The notes under the pieces: model-generated
Told to the model about the DNA's origin: nothing
Seen by the model: only the letters and a program-made list of their open reading frames with translations
Databases searched by the model: none
Program-made: the position numbers and the translations under genes
From: Erysipelotrichaceae bacterium
Lineage (GTDB): Bacteria > Bacillota_I > Bacilli_A > Erysipelotrichales > Erysipelotrichaceae
Reading direction: 5' to 3'
Length of the DNA: 64,000 nucleotides
Assembly: GCA_017431825.1 (NCBI GenBank)
Contig: JAFRKI010000009.1
Location: forward strand, 1-64,000
Shown here: positions 8,724 to 15,544 of the stretch, in pieces
How the letters are laid out: each line of letters starts with the position of its first letter
Numbering within the stretch: the first letter of the stretch is position 1

Positions 8724-8750
8724 AGTAAGGATAGAAACTTACTCTTTTTA
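8723..8750 (+). terminator. Terminator after the histidine phosphatase
   Basis: AGAGTAAG pairs with CTTACTCT across an 8-base loop; a T run follows. It begins at the stop codon. Confidence 0.8.
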
Positions 8751-8808
8751 AATCAGTCAATTAAATGTTCATAAAATGATGATATGATTATTTTAGAGGA
8801 ACAGATCT

Positions 8809-9588
8809 ATGAAAGTCAGCAAGGATATAGTCAATCAGCGAAGGATCGATATCATGAAGACCATCGAGGAAAACAACTTCGTGACCGTTGAAGAACTGGT
8901 AAGGAAATATGACGTTTCCCCGGTGACGATAAGAAGGGATCTTCAGTACTGGGAAGACCAGGGCGCCATCATCAAGAACTACGGCGGTGCTTCTTTGATC
9001 CATGCTTTTGTGGAAGACAACGATTATGCCAAGACCCGCTTCATGAAGGCCATTGCGAAAAGGGCGGCCCTTTATATCGAAGACGGCGACGTCATCTTCA
9101 TCAATTCCTCGAAGACGGCCGTCATGGTCATGGATTATATCAAAAACAAAAAGGTGACTATCATCACCAACCATATCAAGGCTGCATCCAACTTGGATGA
9201 CGGCATAGTGCTGATCTATACCGGAGGCGAGGTAAAGTATCCCCGTAATTCGATGACTGGCGACTTTACTCTGGCAGCCCTTAATAATATCACGGCTTCC
9301 AAGTGCTTTATCGGCTGTTCAGGCCTTAAGGAAGACGGTGTATCTACTGGCATCATGAAGGAGATGCTGATAAACCAGACCATGCTGAACAAGACTGCCG
9401 GGCAGAAATTCATCCTCTGTGACCATACCAAGGTGGGCCTGGACTACAATTTCCACTATGGCGATTACCGGGAAATAGACTATCTGATCACCGATGTGAA
9501 TGCCAGTGAAAAGATCATATCGAAGATCAAAGCCAGGTATACGAATATGAACGTTATCGAGGTCGAACCCCTCAAAATATCCGAGTAA
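8809..9588 (+). CDS. DeoR/GlpR-family transcriptional regulator
   Basis: A 259-residue regulator. Residues 1-60 form a DeoR-type helix-turn-helix (RRIDIMKTIEENNFVTVEELVRKY, then VSPVTIRRDL). The rest is the sugar-phosphate-binding DeoRC domain, with INSSKTAVMVMDYI, IYTGGEVKYPRNSMTG and a C-terminal ILCDHTKVG. Family members are usually repressors released by a phosphorylated sugar. The gene stands alone, so its targets and effector cannot be inferred from its neighbours. The ribosome site is AGAGGA. One oddity is an insertion-like stretch around ASLIHAFVEDNDYAK, where the fold normally has a more conserved linker. Confidence 0.88.
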   Translation: MKVSKDIVNQRRIDIMKTIEENNFVTVEELVRKYDVSPVTIRRDLQYWEDQGAIIKNYGGASLIHAFVEDNDYAKTRFMKAIAKRAALYIEDGDVIFINSSKTAVMVMDYIKNKKVTIITNHIKAASNLDDGIVLIYTGGEVKYPRNSMTGDFTLAALNNITASKCFIGCSGLKEDGVSTGIMKEMLINQTMLNKTAGQKFILCDHTKVGLDYNFHYGDYREIDYLITDVNASEKIISKIKARYTNMNVIEVEPLKISE

Positions 9589-9643
9589 ACAAGGCTGAAA
9601 ATTATCCGTAAAATCGGGAAATATTTCCCTTTGTGTAAAATAG

Positions 9644-9678
9644 TTGAAAGTTCAATCAAAACAGTTGAAATTTCAACT
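9644..9678 (+). promoter_or_regulatory. Tandem palindromic operators of the MarR-NrdG gene
   Basis: Two related inverted repeats, TTGAAAGTTCAA at 9644-9655 and TTGAAATTTCAA at 9665-9676. The second lies within a perfect 16-bp palindrome, AGTTGAAATTTCAACT, at 9663-9678. Their centres are 21 bp apart, two helical turns, so two dimers would bind one DNA face. The TTGAAA of the second site can serve as a -35 box, with TAAAAT (9687-9692) 16 bases downstream. This is a repressor layout, and the MarR domain encoded just downstream is the obvious candidate binder. Confidence 0.65.
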
Positions 9679-9686
9679 TTTTATTA

Positions 9687-9692
9687 TAAAAT
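9687..9692 (+). promoter_or_regulatory. -10 box of the nrd operon
   Basis: TAAAAT with 16-bp spacing to TTGAAA at 9665-9670. The predicted start near 9699 leaves a leader of about 11 bases with no Shine-Dalgarno sequence before the ATG at 9710. Confidence 0.45.
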
Positions 9693-9709
9693 GATAATAC
9701 ACGGCAATT

Positions 9710-10855
9710 ATGGAGAATAAATTCATTGGTTTAGACTCTTCTATTTTGTATCGCTGTAATCAGAAATATTTCGATAAAATGCTGCAGGGATACGGGATCG
9801 GTTATACCCAGTTTGCCTTCCTGGTAGAGATCTATGAGAACGAAGGGATCTCGATGAACGAACTGGCTGTACACGGCAGTTTCGATAAGGGAACCATCAC
9901 CAAATCGATCCAGAAACTTGAGCAGCTCGATTATGTGCGAATAGAAAACAGTGAGAGCGATAAACGCAGCAAGCTCTTATATACCAGCGAAAAGGCCAGG
10001 GAGATCATGCCCCAGCTGTACATGCTGAGACAGGAATGGAAGGAATACCTGAGTTCCGGTCTTAGCGAAGAAGAAAAGGAAGCCTATGCTTCGGCTGTCG
10101 ACAAGATGATCGAAAAGGCCCGTGAGTACAATCTCCATGAACAGGACAGAAGCAGCGTCAGGATCTACGGACTGCAGAAACTGACACTGCTGGACTATCC
10201 GGGCAAGATGGCAGCTACCGTCTTTACCGGAGGCTGCAACTTCCGCTGTCCGTTCTGTCACAACCGTTCACTGGTCTTCCTTAACGAGAACGAAACGGAG
10301 ATCGGCAGCGATGTCATCCTGGATTATCTCGAACAGAGGAAAAACATGCTGGACGGCGTCTGCATCACCGGCGGCGAACCGCTGCTTCATGAAGGACTGG
10401 AAGACTTCATCAGGCAGATAAAGGAAAAGGGCTTGCTGGTAAAGCTCGATACCAACGGTTCCCAGTCACAGAAACTGAAGGATCTGGTAGAGAAAGGTCT
10501 GGTCGATTATGTGGCCATGGACGTCAAGAACAGCAAGGACAGATATGCGATGACCATCGGACTTGAGCAGTATGACTTAAGCGAGGTGGAGAAAAGCGTC
10601 GAATATCTCAAGGAAGGACATGTCGATTATGAATTCAGAACGACAGTCGTGAAGGAATTCCACGAAGATACCGATTTCAGACAGCTGGGAGAGTGGCTTC
10701 GCGGAGCCAAAAATTATTACCTGCAGAACTTTGAGGAACAGGAGACCTGCATCATGAGAGGTCTGCATCCTCTGAAACTTGAGCAGTTAAAGGATATAGA
10801 AGAAACATTAAGACCATATGTAGAAAACATCGCCCTTAGAGGCGTGAAGGAGTAA
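9710..10855 (+). CDS. nrdG: MarR-like regulator fused to anaerobic RNR-activating radical SAM enzyme (NrdG)
   Basis: A 381-residue fusion. Residues 1-143 form a MarR-type winged helix: SMNELAVHGSFDKGTITKSI as recognition region and the wing SDKRSKLLYTS. From about 150 it is an NrdG-type activase: GLQKLTLLDYPGKMAATVF, then Cys176, Cys180 and Cys183 in GGCNFRCPFCHN, the CxxxCxxC ligands of the 4Fe-4S cluster, and ITGGEPLL for SAM binding. NrdG cleaves S-adenosylmethionine to install the glycyl radical on NrdD, encoded three bases downstream. Ordinary NrdG proteins lack the N-terminal regulator; no internal start with a good ribosome site is seen at the junction. Tandem palindromes at 9644-9678 suggest autoregulation. 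The activase part is certain in type; the regulatory role of the fused domain is inference. Confidence 0.88.
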   Translation: MENKFIGLDSSILYRCNQKYFDKMLQGYGIGYTQFAFLVEIYENEGISMNELAVHGSFDKGTITKSIQKLEQLDYVRIENSESDKRSKLLYTSEKAREIMPQLYMLRQEWKEYLSSGLSEEEKEAYASAVDKMIEKAREYNLHEQDRSSVRIYGLQKLTLLDYPGKMAATVFTGGCNFRCPFCHNRSLVFLNENETEIGSDVILDYLEQRKNMLDGVCITGGEPLLHEGLEDFIRQIKEKGLLVKLDTNGSQSQKLKDLVEKGLVDYVAMDVKNSKDRYAMTIGLEQYDLSEVEKSVEYLKEGHVDYEFRTTVVKEFHEDTDFRQLGEWLRGAKNYYLQNFEEQETCIMRGLHPLKLEQLKDIEETLRPYVENIALRGVKE

Positions 10856-10858
10856 ATC

Positions 10859-13249
10859 ATGTATCAGGTTATTAAAAGAGACGGAACTGTAGTAGATTTC
10901 AACGTCAACAAGATCTCGGCAGCTATCGAAAAGGCCTTTGATGCCGTAGGCAGAGACTATCATCCAAGCATCATCGACATGCTGGCACTGAGGACCTGCG
11001 CCGACTTTGATTCCAAAGTCGTAGACGGCAAGGTCACGGTCGAAGAGATCCAGGACTCTGTCGAGAAGACACTGTCCGATGCCAACTTCGCCGATGTTGC
11101 CAAGGCTTATATTCTTTACAGAAAGCAGAGAGAAAAAGCCAGAAACATCAGAGCCACCATGCTGGACTACAAGGATCTGGTAAATTCCTATGTCGATTCC
11201 ATCGACTGGCGTGTAAAGGAAAACTCTACCGTTACCTATTCCGTAGGCGGTCTGATCCTTTCCAATTCCGGTGCCATCACCGCCAATTACTGGCTGAGTG
11301 AAATATATGACGAAGAGATCGCCAATGCCCACAGAAACTGTGATATCCATATCCATGACCTGAGCATGCTTACTGGCTACTGTGCCGGCTGGTCACTGAA
11401 ACAGCTGATCCAGGAAGGTTTAGGCGGCATCAACGGCAAGATCACATCCTCGCCAGCCAACCACCTTTCCACCTTATGCAACCAGATGGTCAACTTCTTA
11501 GGTATCATGCAGAACGAATGGGCCGGTGCTCAGGCCTTCTCAAGCTTTGACACCTATCTGGCTCCGTTTGTAAGAGTGGATGATCTTGACTACAAATCCG
11601 TCAAGCAGAACATCCAGTCCTTCATCTACGGTGTAAATACTCCTTCACGTTGGGGAACCCAGGCTCCGTTTACCAATATCACCCTGGACTGGACCGTACC
11701 TGAAGACCTGGCAGACCAGTACTGCATCGTCGGCGGTAAGGAACTCGATTTCAAATACAAGGACTGCAAGAAGGAAATGGACATGATCAATAAGGCTTTC
11801 ATCGAGATCATGCTGGAAGGCGATGCCAACGGCCGCGGATTCCAGTATCCGATCCCTACTTATTCGATCACCAGAGACTTCGACTGGTCCGAGACTGAGA
11901 ACAACAAGCTTCTCTTCGGTATGACTGCCAAGTACGGTACTCCTTATTTCTCCAACTATGTAAACAGCGATATGAAGCCAAGCGACATCAGATCGATGTG
12001 CTGCCGTCTGAGACTTGACTTAAGAGAACTCAGAAAGAAATCAGGCGGTTTCTTCGGATCGGGCGAATCGACCGGATCTGTCGGTGTCGTAACCGTCAAC
12101 ATGCCAAGACTTGCCTACCTGGCAAGCTCTGAGGAAGACTTCTACAGACGTCTGGACAAGGTCATGGACTTAAGTGCCAGATCATTGCACGTAAAAAGAG
12201 AAGTCATTACCAAGCTGCTGGAAAACGGCTTATATCCGTATACCAAGAGATATCTCGGCACCTTCAATAACCACTTCTCGACCATCGGCTTAGTAGGCAT
12301 GAACGAAGCCTGCATGAATGCCAAGTGGTTAAGACAGGATCTTACGCATAAGGATGCCCAGGCTTTCACCAAGGACGTTCTCAACCACATGCGTGACCGC
12401 CTCATCCAGTATCAGGAGAAGTACGGAGACCTTTACAACCTGGAAGCCACACCGGCTGAATCGACAGCCTTCCGTCTGGCCAAGCATGACAAGAAGGTCT
12501 TCCCGGATATCATCACCGCTAATGATGCATCCGGCGTTCCATACTACACCAACTCATCCCATCTGCCGGTAGGCTTTACCAGTGACATCTTTGAGGCTCT
12601 CGATGTTCAGGATGAACTGCAGACCCTCTATACTTCCGGTACCGTCTTCCATACCTTCTTAGGCGAGAAGCTTCCGGACTGGAAGGCAGCTGCCACCCTG
12701 GTCAAGAAGATATCCGATAACTACCGTCTGCCTTACTATACGCTGTCACCGACTTACTCGATCTGTCCTGATCACGGTTATCTCACCGGTGAACAGTATG
12801 TCTGTCCGCAGTGCGGTAAAAAGACCGAAGTATGGTCAAGGATCACCGGCTACTACCGTCCGGTACAGAACTGGAATGACGGCAAGGCGCAGGAATTCCA
12901 GGACAGACAGGAATACATCTCTGAAAACTCCGTCTTAAGAGCCAGAGAAGTGATGGCTGATGTCAGAGCCGCTGCCGATAAGGCTAAGGAAGAAGTAAGG
13001 GAAGAAGTACCGGCAAACGGTAACGATGTCCTTACGATCTATGTTCAGGATCATTGCCCTAAGTGCAAAGGCGCTGAACAGAGACTGCAGCTGAGCGGCG
13101 TACAGTACAAGGAAGTCAACTGTTCCAACAACATGGATGAAGCCAGAAGACTCAACCTTACGGAAACACCGACCATCATCGATCCGGACGGCACGAGATT
13201 CGTGGGTGCCAATGCGGCAGCCGAGTGGATGAAATACCACAACCGTTAA
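10859..13249 (+). CDS. nrdD: Anaerobic class III ribonucleotide reductase with C-terminal glutaredoxin-like domain
   Basis: A 796-residue enzyme that makes deoxyribonucleotides from ribonucleoside triphosphates without oxygen. Residues 1-95 are an ATP-cone allosteric domain (MYQVIKRDGTVVDFNVNKIS). The barrel has GYCAGWSLKQL and RSMCCRLRLDL, supplying active-site cysteines. The metal site is CPDH (Cys636) with CPQC (Cys649, Cys652). The glycyl radical motif RITGYY places the radical on Gly664. After a linker, residues 724-796 form a glutaredoxin/NrdH-like domain, LTIYVQDHCPKCKG with Cys733 and Cys736, then TPTIIDPDGT. Class III enzymes use formate or a thioredoxin/glutaredoxin-type dithiol as reductant. 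A tethered dithiol domain points to the latter. The gene lies three bases after the NrdG fusion and before a TrxB-like gene. Confidence 0.95.
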   Translation: MYQVIKRDGTVVDFNVNKISAAIEKAFDAVGRDYHPSIIDMLALRTCADFDSKVVDGKVTVEEIQDSVEKTLSDANFADVAKAYILYRKQREKARNIRATMLDYKDLVNSYVDSIDWRVKENSTVTYSVGGLILSNSGAITANYWLSEIYDEEIANAHRNCDIHIHDLSMLTGYCAGWSLKQLIQEGLGGINGKITSSPANHLSTLCNQMVNFLGIMQNEWAGAQAFSSFDTYLAPFVRVDDLDYKSVKQNIQSFIYGVNTPSRWGTQAPFTNITLDWTVPEDLADQYCIVGGKELDFKYKDCKKEMDMINKAFIEIMLEGDANGRGFQYPIPTYSITRDFDWSETENNKLLFGMTAKYGTPYFSNYVNSDMKPSDIRSMCCRLRLDLRELRKKSGGFFGSGESTGSVGVVTVNMPRLAYLASSEEDFYRRLDKVMDLSARSLHVKREVITKLLENGLYPYTKRYLGTFNNHFSTIGLVGMNEACMNAKWLRQDLTHKDAQAFTKDVLNHMRDRLIQYQEKYGDLYNLEATPAESTAFRLAKHDKKVFPDIITANDASGVPYYTNSSHLPVGFTSDIFEALDVQDELQTLYTSGTVFHTFLGEKLPDWKAAATLVKKISDNYRLPYYTLSPTYSICPDHGYLTGEQYVCPQCGKKTEVWSRITGYYRPVQNWNDGKAQEFQDRQEYISENSVLRAREVMADVRAAADKAKEEVREEVPANGNDVLTIYVQDHCPKCKGAEQRLQLSGVQYKEVNCSNNMDEARRLNLTETPTIIDPDGTRFVGANAAAEWMKYHNR

Positions 13250-13251
13250 AC

Positions 13252-13277
13252 ATAAAGTCCGCATGAGCGGACTTTAT
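13252..13277 (+). terminator. Perfect 11-bp hairpin between nrdD and the trxB-like gene
   Basis: ATAAAGTCCGC pairs with GCGGACTTTAT across an ATGA loop, starting three bases after the nrdD stop. The T tract is short (TTTAT), so it may be a partial terminator or an mRNA-stabilising hairpin that lowers trxB-like expression relative to nrdD. Confidence 0.6.
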
Positions 13278-13290
13278 AAAAGGAGAACTT

Positions 13291-14205
13291 ATGGAAAAGA
13301 TATATGACATCGTTGTGGTAGGAGGAGGACCGGCCGGAATGACGGCAGCCCTTTACGGCCTAAGAAACGGCAAGTCCGTACTGACGATAGAGAAATCGGT
13401 CTTCGGCGGACAGATAGTCAATTCCCCGAAGGTCGAAAACATCCCCGGCTTCGTATCCATATCGGGAGACGAATACGGCGATATGCTTTTAAAACAGATA
13501 CAGGAACAGGGCGGAGAAGCCATGTTCGATGAAGTCATGTCGGTGGAATCCGACGGAGACATCGCTACCGTACATCTCGATCTCGGTGAACCGGTAAAAG
13601 CCCGGACCGTCATCCTGGCAACGGGAACGGTACACCGGACACTGGGGCTGGAGAACGAAGACCGTCTCATCGGTAAAAACATCCATTTCTGTGCCGTCTG
13701 TGACGGAAGCTTCTATGAAGGCAAGACCGTCGTCATGATCGGTGGGGGCAACTCGGCTTTCGTTGAAAGCATCCTCCTGGCGGATATCGTCGACAGGCTG
13801 ATACTCCTACAGGATCTGCCGCACTTTACGGCTGATCAGAAATCGCAGGGCGTACTGCTTTCAAAGAATAACGTCGAAGCCCACGTGGGCACGAAGATCC
13901 TGGGATATGAATGTGACGGTGACAGGCTTCTTGGCGTAAGATATCTTGAAGGAGATACCGAGAAGTTTGTCAGATGTGACGGTGTCTTCCTGGCTGTCGG
14001 TCTTATTCCGGAGAATGACCGTTTCAAGGACGTTCTGGATACCGATAAGGCCGGTTACTTCATTGCGAACGAACTGGGCAACACCAGAGTCAGAAACATC
14101 TTCGTAGCCGGAGACTGCCGGACCAAAAGACTCAGACAGGTCGCAACGGCCTGTGCTGACGGTGCCAATGCGGCGATCATGGCTTGCAGCCTGCTGAACG
14201 GATAA
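13291..14205 (+). CDS. Thioredoxin reductase-like flavoprotein lacking the NADPH phosphate-binding motif
   Basis: A 304-residue low-molecular-weight thioredoxin reductase homologue. FAD binding is by VVGGGPAGMTAALY, and the redox-active pair is Cys134/Cys137 in FCAVCDGS, the standard spacing. The second dinucleotide site has GGGNSAFVES, but where NADPH-dependent enzymes have HRRxxxR this protein reads ILLQDLPHF (171-179), with no arginines. The C-terminal FAD motif NIFVAGDCRTKRLRQVATA is normal. It probably recycles the dithiol domain fused to NrdD. Loss of the arginine motif is known in pyridine-nucleotide-independent (for example ferredoxin-linked) reductases, so the electron donor may not be NADPH. 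It has its own AAAAGGAG site, 41 bases after nrdD. Confidence 0.85.
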   Translation: MEKIYDIVVVGGGPAGMTAALYGLRNGKSVLTIEKSVFGGQIVNSPKVENIPGFVSISGDEYGDMLLKQIQEQGGEAMFDEVMSVESDGDIATVHLDLGEPVKARTVILATGTVHRTLGLENEDRLIGKNIHFCAVCDGSFYEGKTVVMIGGGNSAFVESILLADIVDRLILLQDLPHFTADQKSQGVLLSKNNVEAHVGTKILGYECDGDRLLGVRYLEGDTEKFVRCDGVFLAVGLIPENDRFKDVLDTDKAGYFIANELGNTRVRNIFVAGDCRTKRLRQVATACADGANAAIMACSLLNG

Positions 14206-14231
14206 GAGTAGGGAAGTCCTTACTCTTTTTT
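14205..14231 (+). terminator. Terminator closing the nrd module
   Basis: AGAGTA pairs with TACTCT, with GG/CC pairs possible inside the loop; a T6 run follows. Confidence 0.75.
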
Positions 14232-14261
14232 GATATACTGAATGATGATCGGAGAATGACC

Positions 14262-15521
14262 ATGAAAGATCTTATTAAATTCCTGAATAACAGTCCGACA
14301 GCTTTTGAAGCAGTCGAAAGTATTACCAAAATCTTAAAAGAAAACGCCTATATAGAACTTAAGGAAGAAGAGAAGTTCACGATAAAGAAAGGCGGAAAGT
14401 ACTATGTATCCCGCAACGGCTCCTCGCTCATCGCCTTCAATATCGGCAGGAAACTGAATGATCCGAGCCTGCAGATAAGCGCCTCCCACGGCGACTGTCC
14501 AAGCTTCAAGATCAAGCCGGAAAGCATCATCTTTGAAGACGGCTATCTGAAGCTCAATACCGAAGTCTATGGCGGAGCCTTATTCTATCCGTGGCTTGAC
14601 CGTCCGCTTTCGATCGCCGGCAGACTGGTCGTAAAGAATAAGAGGGGCGAGATAAAGACAAGGAACTACGTCCATGGCAGACCTTTCTGCCTGATACCTT
14701 CCGAAGCTATCCACATGAACCGCAAGGCCAATGACGAACTGAAACTCAATGCCCAGATCGACATGCTGCCGATATGCGCATTAAAGAAAAAGGATCTGAA
14801 GGAATACCTGGAAGAAGATACAGGAGAAAACATCCTGACCTACGATCTTTATCTCTATCCTTTACAGAACGCCTATGTCTGGGGAATGGATGACGAGTTC
14901 GTATCTTCCTTCCACCTGGATGATCTGGAGTGCGTTTATACCTGCCTTAAGGGTTTCGTGAATACCTTTAATGACGACAACATAAACGTCTACTGCTGTT
15001 TCGACAACGAAGAGGTCGGTTCCCTCACAAGGCAGGGCGCAGCTTCCGACTTCCTGGAAAGCACTCTCAGAAGAGTATGCGAAAGCCTTAAGATCGATTA
15101 CTATGTATTGAACGCCAGAGGAATGATGCTGTCATGCGACAACGCCCAGGGGCTGCATCCGAACCATCCGGAAAAGGCCGATCTGACCAACAGGCCGATG
15201 TTAAACAAAGGCATCGTCATCAAATACAATGCCAATCAGTCCTATACGTCGGACGCCCTTAGTTCGGCCATCTTCAAAGACCTGCTGGACAGGAACAGGA
15301 TACCTAACCAGTACTTTGCGAACAGATCGGACATAAGAGGAGGAAGCACCTTAGGCAATATCTCCAACAGCCATGTGTCGCTGCTTTCCGTCGACATCGG
15401 ACTTCCGCAGCTGGCCATGCATTCGATACTGGAAACGGCCGGTACCAGGGATGCCGGATACATGATCAAAGGCATCAAGGCTTTCTATAAAGCTCATCTA
15501 AAGGAAAATACACTTAAATAA
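14262..15521 (+). CDS. M18-family aspartyl aminopeptidase
   Basis: A 419-residue metallo-aminopeptidase. M18 marks are ISASHGDCPSFKIKP (metal-binding His), NTEVYGGALFYPWLDRPLS, CCFDNEEVGSLTRQGA (catalytic and metal-binding acids) and HPNHPEKADLTNRPMLNKG. Family enzymes remove N-terminal acidic residues from peptides using two zinc ions and form large dodecamers in the cytosol. The start at 14262 (MKDLIKFLNNSPTAFEAVE) has CGGAG 9 bases upstream and a TATACT box further back; an earlier in-frame start at 14184 would lie inside the preceding gene and adds no family sequence. The gene is monocistronic and convergent with an ABC exporter gene, sharing a hairpin with it. Confidence 0.9.
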   Translation: MKDLIKFLNNSPTAFEAVESITKILKENAYIELKEEEKFTIKKGGKYYVSRNGSSLIAFNIGRKLNDPSLQISASHGDCPSFKIKPESIIFEDGYLKLNTEVYGGALFYPWLDRPLSIAGRLVVKNKRGEIKTRNYVHGRPFCLIPSEAIHMNRKANDELKLNAQIDMLPICALKKKDLKEYLEEDTGENILTYDLYLYPLQNAYVWGMDDEFVSSFHLDDLECVYTCLKGFVNTFNDDNINVYCCFDNEEVGSLTRQGAASDFLESTLRRVCESLKIDYYVLNARGMMLSCDNAQGLHPNHPEKADLTNRPMLNKGIVIKYNANQSYTSDALSSAIFKDLLDRNRIPNQYFANRSDIRGGSTLGNISNSHVSLLSVDIGLPQLAMHSILETAGTRDAGYMIKGIKAFYKAHLKENTLK

Positions 15522-15523
15522 AA

Positions 15524-15544
15524 ATGAGGCTTAAGCCTCATTTT
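15524..15544. terminator. Bidirectional terminator between aminopeptidase and ABC exporter genes
   Basis: The palindrome ATGAGGCTTAAGCCTCAT at 15524-15541 is flanked by A and T runs. It includes the stop codon of the minus-strand gene, so one hairpin ends both transcripts. Confidence 0.8.
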
